This document shows positions 26,045 to 34,306 of a stretch of 64,000 nucleotides of DNA, piece by piece. A program made the position numbers and the translations under genes. The notes below the pieces were generated by a model that worked only from the letters and a program-made list of their open reading frames with translations, searched no databases and had not been told where the DNA came from. This DNA comes from Martinezella dioscoreae (lineage in GTDB: Bacteria; Pseudomonadota; Alphaproteobacteria; Rhizobiales; Rhizobiaceae). Each line of letters begins with the position of its first letter. The stretch's first letter is position 1. The DNA lies in NCBI RefSeq assembly GCF_009176305.1, contig NZ_BLAJ01000002.1, forward strand, positions 558,001 through 622,000. The letters run 5' to 3'.

Positions 26045-27394
26045 CTACCGCATCTGCAATATGATCGGGCTGCTGCTTGCCGGATCCGTATGCTCGCGTA
26101 GGGCCTTCACATCGTTTGCTGCAACCGCTCCGCCGTGATTTCCCCACGAAGAGCGCACGAATGTCAGGACATCGGCAATCTGCTGGTCCGAAAGCTGCTG
26201 GCGGAACGGCGGCATGCGATAGGCATCCGGAATTCCGTTCGCCACGACGCGGCTGGAACCGTTCAGCGTCACATTGATCTGCGATGCGTTTTCCTTCGCA
26301 AGCGAAGCGGCAGAGCCGGCGAGCGGTGGGATCCATTGCTGCTTTCCGCGTCCGTCGACGCCGTGACAGAAGCTGCATTTTGCAACGAAAGTCTGGGCGC
26401 CCGGTATCTGCTCACGGTTGGAAAGCGATACGTTCTGGGCGGTGCCTTCGTCGTATTGCCAGGGCGTGCCGTCGCGGGCGGGATCGCCGGGCAGGGATTT
26501 CAGGTAATGGCTTATTGCCTTCAGGTCGTCATCACTCATGAACTGTGTCGAATTGTTGAAGGCATCCGCCATGGAGCCGAAGACGACGGCGTGACCGTTC
26601 CTGCCGCTCTTGAGGAAGGCATAGATATCCTCCTCGCTCCAGCGGCCAAGGCCGGTATTGGGATCGCCGCGCAGGCTTGGCGCATACCAGCCGTCGAGAA
26701 GAGCGCCGGAAAGATAGAGCGGACTGCTCTCATCCAGCGCCTTTTCTGCCATCGTAATGGCGCGCGGTGTATGGCAGCTGCCGCAGTGTCCCGGCCCCTG
26801 AACGAGATAGGCGCCACGGTTCCACTGGTCGTCGCCGGCCGTTTTCGGCTGATAGGTGCCGCCTTCGGTGAAAACGGCGTTCCAGAGTGCCAGAGGCCAG
26901 CGCATGTTCATCGGCCATTTGATGTCGGAGGGTCTGTCCGCCTGCTGGACCGGCGCGACCCTATTCATGAAATAGGCATAGAGCGCTCGAATGTCGTCGT
27001 CGCTCATCTTCACATAGGAAGGGTAGGGCATGGCCGGATAGAGGCGATGCCCGTCCCGCGCAACACCCTGGCGGACGGCGCGGTCGAAATCTGCGAGCGT
27101 ATAGTTGCCGATCCCGGTTTCCTTATCCGGGGTGATGTTGGTCGTGAAGATGGAGCCGAGCGGCGTCCCCATTTCCAGCCCGCCGGCGAAGGGAGCGCTC
27201 TTCGGCGTGCTGTGGCAGGCGACGCAATCGCCGAGGCGCGCAACATATTCGCCGTGCTGCAGCAGGTCCTCCGAGGGCGCCTGTGTCGCGGCGACACTAT
27301 CGAAGGGCGAAGCCGGCGTGCGCGTGACGAACCACGCAATACCGCCGGCCACAAGCACGATAATCAGGAGAAGAACCAGAAGAAGTTTCTTCAA
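26045..27394 (-). CDS. Three-heme c-type cytochrome, dehydrogenase electron-acceptor subunit
   Basis: A 449-residue membrane-anchored periplasmic cytochrome. An N-terminal hydrophobic anchor (LLLVLLLIIVLVAGGIAWF) is followed by three CXXCH heme sites: CVACH, CGSCH and CSFCH. Downstream Met ligands are present, for example in YPAMPYPSYVKM. The layout is that of the cytochrome subunit of membrane alcohol and aldehyde dehydrogenases. The gene follows an IorAB-like molybdenum enzyme on the same strand, so it is the likely electron acceptor passing electrons to the respiratory chain. About 210 bp holding palindromic repeats separates them. Confidence 0.93.
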   Translation of the reverse strand: MKKLLLVLLLIIVLVAGGIAWFVTRTPASPFDSVAATQAPSEDLLQHGEYVARLGDCVACHSTPKSAPFAGGLEMGTPLGSIFTTNITPDKETGIGNYTLADFDRAVRQGVARDGHRLYPAMPYPSYVKMSDDDIRALYAYFMNRVAPVQQADRPSDIKWPMNMRWPLALWNAVFTEGGTYQPKTAGDDQWNRGAYLVQGPGHCGSCHTPRAITMAEKALDESSPLYLSGALLDGWYAPSLRGDPNTGLGRWSEEDIYAFLKSGRNGHAVVFGSMADAFNNSTQFMSDDDLKAISHYLKSLPGDPARDGTPWQYDEGTAQNVSLSNREQIPGAQTFVAKCSFCHGVDGRGKQQWIPPLAGSAASLAKENASQINVTLNGSSRVVANGIPDAYRMPPFRQQLSDQQIADVLTFVRSSWGNHGGAVAANDVKALREHTDPASSSPIILQMR

Positions 27395-27436
27395 GAGTGT
27401 GCCCTCATGTCTTTGCTTCGGGATTTCGTATGCGGC

Positions 27437-27524
27437 TGGAGCATGATGTCGAAAAGTGTGATCGGTTTTCGGACGACATCATGCTCCACTTTAGTTCTAG
27501 AGCCGGACAAGATCGTCCGGCTCT
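27437..27524. repeat. Tandem palindromes, RIME-like element inside the operon
   Basis: TGGAGCATGATGTCG (27437-27451) pairs exactly with CGACATCATGCTCCA (27474-27488). A second stem, AGAGCCGGAC (27499-27508) with GTCCGGCTCT (27515-27524), follows. The core AAAAGTGTG / CGGTTTTC resembles the other rhizobial element at 25752. It lies between the large dehydrogenase subunit gene and its cytochrome gene. Confidence 0.6.
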
Positions 27525-27540
27525 AAGGGGAGCCAACCAA

Positions 27541-27574
27541 GCCGGCTCTCGGACCGAAAATGTGCCGAGAGCCG
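27541..27574. terminator. Strong hairpin after the molybdenum-enzyme large subunit gene
   Basis: CCGGCTCTCGG and CCGAGAGCCGG form an 11-bp perfect stem with an 11-base loop, 31 bp after the large-subunit stop on the minus strand. No T-run follows. It may protect the iorAB-like mRNA and lower expression of the cytochrome gene beyond. Confidence 0.5.
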
Positions 27575-27605
27575 GAACTTTGCCTGGCGCAGCGAGTGCT
27601 GCGTC

Positions 27606-29870
27606 TCAGCTTTCAAAGGTGTAGTTGGAGAGGGGCATACTGCGTATCCGCTTGCCCGTCAGCGTGGAAACCGCATTGGCGACCGCCGGAGGGACGGCTG
27701 GCAGGCCCGGCTCGCCGATGCCGCCCATCTCTGCCCCGCTTTCGACGATGCGGACGTGAACGCGCGCCATGCGATCCGGCGGCAGGATCGGATAGAGGTC
27801 GTAGTTGCGCGCCACCGGCTCGCCGTTCTTGTAAACGGCCTCCTCCATCAGAACCTGTGACATTCCGAGCGCAGTCGCCGAATTGATCTGTGCTTCGATG
27901 ATCGCCGGATTGACGATGCTGCCGGGATCGATCGCTTCCCAGACATCATGGACGACGACCTGGCCGTTGCGGATGGAGACCTCGGCGATTGTCGCCGTAT
28001 GGCTGCCGAAGGGAGAGGCCATGGCAACGCCACGCGCCCGCTTCGAGCCATCCTCCGCCGTGAAGGGACCCCGCTTCCAGCCGCCTGAGAGATCGCCGGC
28101 CGCTTTCAGGAGATTGCTCAGCCGCTCGTTCTTTTGCAGCAGCTTGAGGCGCAGCTCGTAGGGGTCCTGCCCACCCTTGTCGGCCAGTTCGTCGAGGAAG
28201 GTCTCGTAGAAGAAGTCGTTCATGGAATTCCCGACAGAGCGCCAATAGGCGAGTGTCGTGGGGTTTTTGACGTAGATCTGTGCGATGCGGTAGTTCGGGA
28301 TTGCATAGGATTTGCCGGCCAGGCCCTCCAGGGCCGTCGGATCCAGCGAATCCTCCTTGTGACCGTAAACGCCCTCCGTCGGTCCCTCGCAAGCGCTGAT
28401 GGCCTCGAGCGCCACTGGCATACCGTTGGCATCGAGTGCGCCGCGGAAGCGCACTGCCGCCATCGGGCGCATCGGATCGCGCAGAAATTCCTCCTCGCGG
28501 CTCCAGATCAGTTTGACTGGCCGCCCTACCTCTTTTGCAAGCTGGATGGCCTGCGGATAGGGATTGGCGGACGGATACAGGAAGTGCCGTCCGAAGAAGC
28601 CGCCCAGAATGGGGCTGTGGAGCGTCACTTTCGATGGGTCGAGGCCGGTCAGCTTGGCGATATCCGCCTGGAATTGCTCGGGCGCCTGGTTGGGCATCCA
28701 GATTTCGAGACTGCCATCCGGGTTGAAGCGGGCTAGGGTCGATGGCGGCTCCAGCTGCGCATGATGCAGATACTGGCTCCTGTAGGTGGCGGAAATGACG
28801 GTCTTGGCGCCGTCGAACGCTTTGGCGATATCGCCGACATTCTCCGCCTCCTTGCCATTGCCCGGTTCGTTGGCGAGCTTGTCGTTGAAAGCTGTTGTCG
28901 AAAAATCGGCGGGCATATAGCGGAGCGCAGGATCGGCGTCCGAGCCGGGTTCGCGCCAATCGACTTGAGCGGCTTCTGCTGCCCGCTTGGCATTCCACCA
29001 GCGTTCAGCGACGACAGCAACAGCGCCGGACAGACTATGGACGGAATGAACACCCGGCATCGCCTTCACCTGGTCTTCGTTGCGGATCTTGCCGACCGTC
29101 AGGCCGAGGCGGGGAGCGTGCTGGACGGCGGCATGCAACATGCCGTCAACCTTGCAATCGATCGCGTAGATTGCCTTGCCCGTTGACTTGTCATGCATAT
29201 CGAGCCGTTCGACCGGTTTGCCGATCCATCGGAATTTGCTTGGGTCCCGAAGCGCGACGTTCTCAGGGGCAGGAACCGGCAGATCCAGTGCTTCGCTCGC
29301 AACGTCGCCATAGGCGAGGCTGCGGCCCGATGCGGCATGGATCACGCGGCCGGGTTCCGTCGTCAGTTCGGTAATCGGCGCATCCAGGCGCTTGGCGGCT
29401 GCTTGCAGGAGCATGTTGCGGGCGAGCGCGCCGAGCCTGCGCATGGTCTCATAGCTGGTGCGCACCGACATGCTGCCGCCGGTGATGCGCATCTTGCCGT
29501 GCACGACAAGATAGTCGCTGCCTGTCGGCGCATTTTCGACAATGAAGGTCTTCGGATCGGCATCGAGTTCTTCGCCGACGATCTGTGCCATCGCAGTGAA
29601 GACGCCTTGCCCGCCCTCGACGAAGGGGCTCATGAAGCGGATGGTGCTATCCGGGCGGATTTCGAGGAATGCCGGAACGCGAGTGCCTGGAGGCATAGCG
29701 CTTGCCGCCTGCTGTGCCCGTGCCCGGCCGACAGGAACGCCGAAGCCAAGCACGAATGCCCCGGCTGCCGCACCGGCAGAAGTGAGGAGAAAGTGCCGGC
29801 GTGAGATGTTGACCGGAGATCCGGTAGGGAATTCATCCTCCGGAACGAGATTGCGGCTGGTTTCGGTCAT
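27606..29870 (-). CDS. Molybdopterin-binding aldehyde/isoquinoline oxidoreductase large subunit (IorB-like)
   Basis: A 754-residue molybdenum hydroxylase subunit. A twin-arginine signal (SRRHFLLTSAGAAAGAFV) sits after about 25 residues, so the enzyme is exported. Family blocks include QYLHHAQLEPPSTLARF, GGFFGRHF and the catalytic Glu in GGIGEPGLPAV near the C-terminus. The domain duplication of IorB and of one-chain aldehyde dehydrogenases is present. The start at 29870 overlaps the 2Fe-2S subunit gene by 4 bp. The cytochrome c downstream should take its electrons. The substrate may be an aldehyde or an N-heterocycle. Confidence 0.92.
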   Translation of the reverse strand: MTETSRNLVPEDEFPTGSPVNISRRHFLLTSAGAAAGAFVLGFGVPVGRARAQQAASAMPPGTRVPAFLEIRPDSTIRFMSPFVEGGQGVFTAMAQIVGEELDADPKTFIVENAPTGSDYLVVHGKMRITGGSMSVRTSYETMRRLGALARNMLLQAAAKRLDAPITELTTEPGRVIHAASGRSLAYGDVASEALDLPVPAPENVALRDPSKFRWIGKPVERLDMHDKSTGKAIYAIDCKVDGMLHAAVQHAPRLGLTVGKIRNEDQVKAMPGVHSVHSLSGAVAVVAERWWNAKRAAEAAQVDWREPGSDADPALRYMPADFSTTAFNDKLANEPGNGKEAENVGDIAKAFDGAKTVISATYRSQYLHHAQLEPPSTLARFNPDGSLEIWMPNQAPEQFQADIAKLTGLDPSKVTLHSPILGGFFGRHFLYPSANPYPQAIQLAKEVGRPVKLIWSREEEFLRDPMRPMAAVRFRGALDANGMPVALEAISACEGPTEGVYGHKEDSLDPTALEGLAGKSYAIPNYRIAQIYVKNPTTLAYWRSVGNSMNDFFYETFLDELADKGGQDPYELRLKLLQKNERLSNLLKAAGDLSGGWKRGPFTAEDGSKRARGVAMASPFGSHTATIAEVSIRNGQVVVHDVWEAIDPGSIVNPAIIEAQINSATALGMSQVLMEEAVYKNGEPVARNYDLYPILPPDRMARVHVRIVESGAEMGGIGEPGLPAVPPAVANAVSTLTGKRIRSMPLSNYTFES

Positions 29871-30328
29871 AGCGTCTCTCCTTCCTTGGAGGAGAGGTCT
29901 TTGACCGCCGCCTTGATCGCATTGTAAGTCCCGCATCGACAGAGATTGATCATCGCCGCGGCGATTTCGTCATCGGAAGGGTTTGGCGTTTGTTTGAGGA
30001 GCGCGGTCGCGGCGACGACCTGCCCCGATTGACAGTAACCACATTGCGGAACCTGATGCTTGACCCAGGCGGCGACAACACGCTTTCCAACCGGGTCGGC
30101 TTCGATCGCCTCGATCGTCGTGACCTGTCGACCGGCGACGCTGTCGAGCGGCGTCACGCACGAGCGCACCACTTCGCCGTCGACAAGGACCGAACAGGCG
30201 CCGCATTGTGCCAGCCCGCAACCATATTTGGTGCCGGTCATGCCCAACTCATCACGGATGATCCAGAGGAGCGGTGTATCTCCCTCCGAATCGACTTGGT
30301 AGGATTGGCTATTGATTTGAAGATTCAT
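29867..30328 (-). CDS. [2Fe-2S] subunit of molybdenum hydroxylase (IorA-like)
   Basis: A 153-residue electron-transfer subunit with two [2Fe-2S] clusters. The plant-ferredoxin-type cluster is bound by CGLAQCGACSVLVDG plus a later Cys, and the second by CGYCQSG and CRCGTY. It has no signal peptide of its own and probably crosses the membrane as a hitchhiker with the Tat-carrying large subunit. It is the first gene of the three-gene unit. About 150 bp upstream, AACG and CGTT arms form a small dyad at 30477-30491 that may be regulatory. Confidence 0.93.
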   Translation of the reverse strand: MNLQINSQSYQVDSEGDTPLLWIIRDELGMTGTKYGCGLAQCGACSVLVDGEVVRSCVTPLDSVAGRQVTTIEAIEADPVGKRVVAAWVKHQVPQCGYCQSGQVVAATALLKQTPNPSDDEIAAAMINLCRCGTYNAIKAAVKDLSSKEGETL

Positions 30329-30603
30329 GAGGCGCCTCCTGAGGCTTTCGATCGCGAACCTTCAATGCCGGTGCTGTTCGATGATCTGGATGCTCAACGA
30401 ACGGATGACGTATAGCTCAGGCTCACAACCCGGACTATAACACTGAACCGGCCGCATCAAAAAGATTAGTATGTGAAACGTGATAGACGTTAGAAACCAG
30501 ATTCATAAATCCGGTTTCCAGGCCTTTTTCGTTCGCGCAAAGGGGCGGCTGCATCGAAGAAGTGATCGATGCAGCTTTCGCGCCAAGCGATAATATGCTG
30601 ATT

Positions 30604-31323
30604 CTAATGCGTAATCGCGCAGCTATGGTCCTGCACGTCCTCGCCGCCCATGCCCGGTGCGGCGACATCCGTCAGGACGATGAAGCCGGGGCCGTCGGCG
30701 AAGTTGGCGCCGACCACCACGAGATTGTGATCGCCCATTTCCTTTGCCGGGTCCTTCAATGTCTTGGCAAGCGCCAGGAATGGATTGAAGTCGCCCAAAG
30801 TCTCGCCCTTGACCCGGACCGCCGTGAACCTGTGGCCGGCGATGGTATCGGGAAGAGGTGCCCAGTCGGCACCAATTTTGTCGGCATCGGCCTTGAGGAC
30901 TGCCCGTGCATCAGCGCTCAGGCAATCGATGTGGATATGCAGCTGGTTCTGTGAGCGCGCTTGCTGTGCGTTAATAGCCAGGCTGAGGCCGTCACGCGGG
31001 AGCGCATGCGGCAATCGAACATCGACATCGGCCCGCTCGGCCCAGGCATCGGCAAAGAAGTTATGCGTTGCAGGATCGAGGAGCGCCGCGCTCTCCATGC
31101 CGGTAATCTTGTCGGTCGGAATCAGCAGAACTTGCGCAACGCCCCGCAGATCCTTCAGCATCGCGTAGTGTTCGGCCGTATTCACCGAAAGGCAGGGTGC
31201 AGTTTGTACGACGCACTTGTCATGAACGATCTTCCAGAGCACGTCGGAGTCGGCGAAGGCCGGCGCGAAAAGGAGGGGGAGGAAGGATGCGGCAAGAGCC
31301 GTGACGCGATACGAGAATGTCAT
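30604..31323 (-). CDS. cdh: CDP-diacylglycerol diphosphatase
   Basis: A 239-residue exported HIT-fold hydrolase that cleaves CDP-diacylglycerol to phosphatidate and CMP. The N-terminal signal peptide ends near AFADS. The segments VLWKIVHDKCV, LLIPTDKITGMES, NFFADAW and the catalytic QNQLHIHIDCLS follow the E. coli Cdh order, and the C-terminus EDVQDHSCAI matches too. The His triad in HIHID is intact. The gene stands alone; only a weak AGGAAA precedes the start. Together with the PAP2 and PmtA-like genes elsewhere in the window it points to phospholipid turnover. Confidence 0.92.
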   Translation of the reverse strand: MTFSYRVTALAASFLPLLFAPAFADSDVLWKIVHDKCVVQTAPCLSVNTAEHYAMLKDLRGVAQVLLIPTDKITGMESAALLDPATHNFFADAWAERADVDVRLPHALPRDGLSLAINAQQARSQNQLHIHIDCLSADARAVLKADADKIGADWAPLPDTIAGHRFTAVRVKGETLGDFNPFLALAKTLKDPAKEMGDHNLVVVGANFADGPGFIVLTDVAAPGMGGEDVQDHSCAITH

Positions 31324-31659
31324 GGCGGGAAATTTCCTAGGTTCAAACGGTTTGGTATTGTCCGAAATTCTGGAAGCTTAGCACAGGCCTATTAGGCTGA
31401 TGTGACGGCTTGACGGCGGCAAGTGACAAATGTGGGCAGGCGCGTGCCGCAGAGATTGCGCAGCATCAGCTTCGCTTCATCTTGGGCTAAGGCCGCTTTC
31501 AGTTTAGTTGCCTAAATGGCAGGAGCCGGGGAAAACCATGTCTCGCCCCAGGGAGGAAAAGGTCGCTTGCGGTGACTTTCCAAACATCGGCTGCGAGGCG
31601 TTCGCAACGCTCGATTGCCGCAACTTTGCGGCAGACAAAAAAACGATCAGGAGCTTGAA
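31324..31659. other. Divergent promoter gap between cdh and the small acidic protein
   Basis: No gene is seen. Frames here are short and the minus-strand frame at 31504-31911 only runs antisense through the small gene. No strong dyad was noticed. Confidence 0.4.
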
Positions 31660-31863
31660 ATGGGTATCGGAAAGCTGATTGAAGAAGTTGCAGGTGCCGT
31701 GGCTGCCGACGAGGCCGTCGAGGCTGTCGACCCGAATGCCGGTTTCCTGACGAAGGCCGCCGCCGCCGTCGCCGGTTTCGAAGGCGTCAACAAGCTGACG
31801 GACGTGCTGAAGGAGAAAGAACAGGAGCCGGCTGCCGACAATAGCGGCGACCAGAACGGCTGA
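31660..31863 (+). CDS. Small acidic protein, unrecognised, probably conserved in rhizobia
   Basis: A 67-residue protein. The N-terminal half is an amphipathic helix (IGKLIEEVAGAVAADEAVEAV), the middle has an Ala-rich helix and the C-terminus is a charged tail (KEKEQEPAADNSGDQNG). No membrane segment, cysteine or known motif is present. AGGAG lies about 8 bases before the ATG, and an intrinsic-type terminator follows 36 bp after the stop, so it is a well-formed single-gene unit. The function is unknown. Confidence 0.7.
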   Translation: MGIGKLIEEVAGAVAADEAVEAVDPNAGFLTKAAAAVAGFEGVNKLTDVLKEKEQEPAADNSGDQNG

Positions 31864-31898
31864 CAGGAAGCGGCAAGCACGCCTGCCGAAAAGATTTT

Positions 31899-31924
31899 GA
31901 AAGCCGGGCATGTCCCGGCTTTTA
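31899..31924. terminator. Intrinsic terminator after the small acidic protein gene
   Basis: AAGCCGGG and CCCGGCTT form an 8-bp stem around a 5-base loop followed by TTTT on the plus strand. A-rich flanks mean it may also end transcripts of the convergent NIPSNAP gene. Confidence 0.75.
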
Positions 31925-31953
31925 TGCCTGGCGCATCAATCTGCTGTCCGTCT

Positions 31954-32301
31954 TCAGCCATCGGCCTCGACGGAGATAAAAGGGCGAAAGAATGCAGTCG
32001 GCTGCAGGATCGAACTGGCGATATTGGCGATGATCGGGCCTGAAGCCTCGCTCTTTGCCAAAGCTTCCTTCCAGACCGGATCGGTTACGAACTCCGCCCA
32101 TTTCCGCTGGCGTTCCTCTAGTGATTGCCATTCAAGTAAATAGATGAGGTCATTGCTGGACGGTCCGATCATCGTCGTCCAGAAACCGATGGGGCGGATT
32201 CCGATCCGATCCCAGATCGCCAGTGTCGCCGTTTCAAAACGCTCCTGGAGCGCTGGCAGCTTGCCGGGTAGGCAGGTATAGATGCGCATTTCATGGATCA
32301 T
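31954..32301 (-). CDS. NIPSNAP family protein
   Basis: A 115-residue small dimeric alpha-beta barrel protein. MIHEMRIYTCLPGKLPALQERFE at the N-terminus and IYLLEWQSLEERQRKWAEFVTDPVW are the NIPSNAP signature. A perfect AAGGAGG lies 7 bases before the start. Many bacterial members are encoded near oxidoreductases or catabolic genes, with no settled function. It is separated from its neighbours by a terminator on one side and a 548-bp gap on the other. Confidence 0.88.
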   Translation of the reverse strand: MIHEMRIYTCLPGKLPALQERFETATLAIWDRIGIRPIGFWTTMIGPSSNDLIYLLEWQSLEERQRKWAEFVTDPVWKEALAKSEASGPIIANIASSILQPTAFFRPFISVEADG

Positions 32302-32423
32302 GAAAATCCTCCTTAAGTGAATTCACAAGAGGTCGAGCCTGTCACTGACGGTCAGATTTAAAAATAGTTGAGCGATGACAGGAGGTTGTGATCATTTTGG
32401 TGCTGAATCAAAATGAGGGTCCG

Positions 32424-32618
32424 ATGGCCTCGGCTACTATTGCTCGATTTGAGCATAACTTAGGTACGCTTCATTTTTCAAGTGATTTGATGGATGGGGA
32501 GCGGGCATTGATCGATCCCTTCACCCCGCCGGCTCGCAAGAAGGGACCGAGGACAAATAGCAGAGGCTCTTTCGATCCGCCTCCTGCCCATCCTCTATCT
32601 CGATCGTTTCAAAGCTAG
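32424..32618 (+). pseudogene. Remnant of an IS5-type transposase N-terminus
   Basis: The frame contains SSDLMDGERALIDPF followed by PPARKKGPR, which reads like the SDLTDxEWALIxPLLPP..GRPR start of IS5-family transposases. After this the frame turns into unrelated sequence; shifting by one base gives EALSIRLLPILYL, similar to the next block of those transposases. No catalytic domain and no obvious terminal inverted repeats remain. This is a short, frameshifted fossil and not a functional element. Confidence 0.45.
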
Positions 32619-32666
32619 ATTCGCCCGAATGTCGGGGCTTGACGAAAACAAGCCAGGCATTAATTT

Positions 32667-32686
32667 AAACGGAGGCGCCTCCGTTT
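32667..32686. promoter_or_regulatory. Perfect 20-bp palindrome upstream of the PaoABC-like operon
   Basis: AAACGGAGGCGCCTCCGTTT is its own reverse complement with no loop, which favours a protein operator over a hairpin terminator. Its size and GC-centred form fit a TetR-type site. It lies 164 bp upstream of the first gene of the operon. No TetR gene is adjacent, so the binder would be encoded elsewhere. Confidence 0.5.
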
Positions 32687-32849
32687 ATTTGTTGCGTCCT
32701 CCGCTTCCCAATTCAGATGAGAGCCGATCATGACGTCAGAATTCCATCGGCCCATCTTTCCAACAGAAACCATAGCAACCGGTAGACCGACGGATAGATT
32801 CCACTAGATTCCGCAGGTCTCTTCTTCGTGACGATGGCAGGAGCTTATC

Positions 32850-33323
32850 ATGACACGAACCATCCATATCGCGCTCGACATTAACGGGCAGCGCCACGAG
32901 CTCGATATCGAGCCGCGTGTGACGCTTCTCGATGCGCTGCGCGAGCAGCTTTCCCTCACCGGCACCAAGAAGGGCTGCGATCAGGGACAGTGCGGCGCCT
33001 GTACCTGCCATGTCGACGGTAAGCGCGTGCTATCCTGTCTGACGCTGGCCGCGCAGGCCGAAGGCCGCGAGATCACGACGATCGAGGGACTGAGCGGCGA
33101 GAGCGGCGATCTGCATCCGGTGCAGGCCGCATTTATCGAGCAGGACGCTTTCCAGTGCGGCTATTGCACGCCGGGCCAGATCATGTCGGCGGTTGCCTGC
33201 ATCCGCGAGGGACATGCCGGCTCGGATGCGGAAATCCGCGAATATATGTCCGGCAATCTCTGTCGGTGCGGGGCCTATAACAGCATCGTCGCGGCGGTGC
33301 GTCAGGCCGCGGAGGTGGCATGA
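32850..33323 (+). CDS. [2Fe-2S] subunit of xanthine-oxidase-family enzyme (PaoA-like, no export signal)
   Basis: A 157-residue iron-sulfur subunit. The first cluster is bound by CDQGQCGACTCHVDG with a following Cys, the second by CGYCTPGQ and CRCGAY. The core matches PaoA/YagT, but E. coli PaoA begins with a Tat signal and this protein starts directly at the beta-grasp domain (TRTIHIALDINGQ), so this complex should be cytoplasmic. AGGAG lies 7 bases before the ATG. It overlaps the FAD subunit gene by 4 bp. Confidence 0.92.
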   Translation: MTRTIHIALDINGQRHELDIEPRVTLLDALREQLSLTGTKKGCDQGQCGACTCHVDGKRVLSCLTLAAQAEGREITTIEGLSGESGDLHPVQAAFIEQDAFQCGYCTPGQIMSAVACIREGHAGSDAEIREYMSGNLCRCGAYNSIVAAVRQAAEVA

Positions 33324-34306
33324 TGCGAAACTTCTCCTATCTGCGGGCCACATCGACAGCAGAAGCCGCCCAGGCGGCGCAGCAGGCCGGCGCCATGCTG
33401 CTTGCCGGCGGAACGACGCTGCTCGATCTTGCCAAATGCGGTGTCGGCGAGCCCGATACCGTCATAGACATTACCCATCTTTCCGGTATGAGCGGCATCA
33501 CCGTAACCGCCGATGGTGCAACGATCGGCGCGCTTGCCAGAATGAGCGAAGTCGCTGACCACAAGGATATCCTCGCGGCCTTCCCGGCTGTTTCCGAATC
33601 CTTGTCTCTGGCCGCCTCCGCCCAGCTTCGTAACATGGCGACAGTCGGCGGCAACCTCCTGCAGCGGACGCGCTGTTCCTATTTCCGCGATCCCGGCGCC
33701 TTTCCCGCCTGCAACAAGCGCAATCCCGGCTCCGGCTGTTCGGCGATCGGCGGCGTCACGCGCAATCACGCCGTGCTCGGAACCAGCGAGGCCTGCATCG
33801 CCTCCTATCCCGGTGATCTGGCGGTTGCTCTGGTCGCATTTGACGCCGTGGTCGAGACGGATAGCCGTAAAGTCGACATCGACGATTTCTTCCTCGTTCC
33901 CGGCGACACGCCGAACAAGGAAACCGTCCTGCAGCGCGGCGAGATCATCACCGCTATCACCATTCCTGCCTCCCCCGCTGCCCGGAACTCCACCTACCTC
34001 AAGGTCCGTGATCGGCAGTCCTATGAATTTGCTGCCGCGAGTGCCGCAGTCGGCCTGGAGCTTGAAGCCGACGGGAGAACGGTGCGTGATGTCCGCGTGG
34101 CAATCGGCGGGGTTGCCACCAAGCCCTGGCGGGCACGGGCAGTCGAGCAGGCACTCATCGGCAAGGCTCTCACTCCGGAGGCTTTGGAGAAGGCCAGCCG
34201 GCTCGCCATGGAGGGTGCCGCCGATCATGGCGGCAACCATTATAAGATCGAACTTGCGCCGCGCGTCATCGTCCGCGCCATTCAGAAGATGGGAGGTCTC
34301 GCATGA
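33320..34306 (+). CDS. FAD-binding subunit with [4Fe-4S] insertion (PaoB-like)
   Basis: A 328-residue flavoprotein subunit. The FAD-binding segments are LLAGGTTLLDL and NMATVGGNLLQRTRC. An inserted cysteine cluster, CSYFRDP...CNKRNPGSGC, is the [4Fe-4S] binding loop described for PaoB and 4-hydroxybenzoyl-CoA reductase beta subunits. The C-terminal CO-dehydrogenase flavoprotein domain has SYEFAAASAAVGLEL. Start and stop overlap both neighbours by 4 bp, so the three subunits are translated together. It carries electrons from the 2Fe-2S subunit to its acceptor. Confidence 0.92.
   Translation: MMRNFSYLRATSTAEAAQAAQQAGAMLLAGGTTLLDLAKCGVGEPDTVIDITHLSGMSGITVTADGATIGALARMSEVADHKDILAAFPAVSESLSLAASAQLRNMATVGGNLLQRTRCSYFRDPGAFPACNKRNPGSGCSAIGGVTRNHAVLGTSEACIASYPGDLAVALVAFDAVVETDSRKVDIDDFFLVPGDTPNKETVLQRGEIITAITIPASPAARNSTYLKVRDRQSYEFAAASAAVGLELEADGRTVRDVRVAIGGVATKPWRARAVEQALIGKALTPEALEKASRLAMEGAADHGGNHYKIELAPRVIVRAIQKMGGLA

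Larger units (their letters stand above)
32302..32849. other. Gap with IS remnant and a perfect palindrome
   Basis: A 548-bp region holding a decayed IS5-type transposase N-terminus (32424-32618) and a 20-bp perfect palindrome (32667-32686). The rest is the promoter area of the PaoABC-like operon. Confidence 0.5.

Noticed and set aside
26135..27526. 463-codon plus-strand frame
   Set aside because: It lies antisense to the cytochrome c gene, whose three CXXCH sites are unambiguous; long shadow frames are common in GC-rich DNA.
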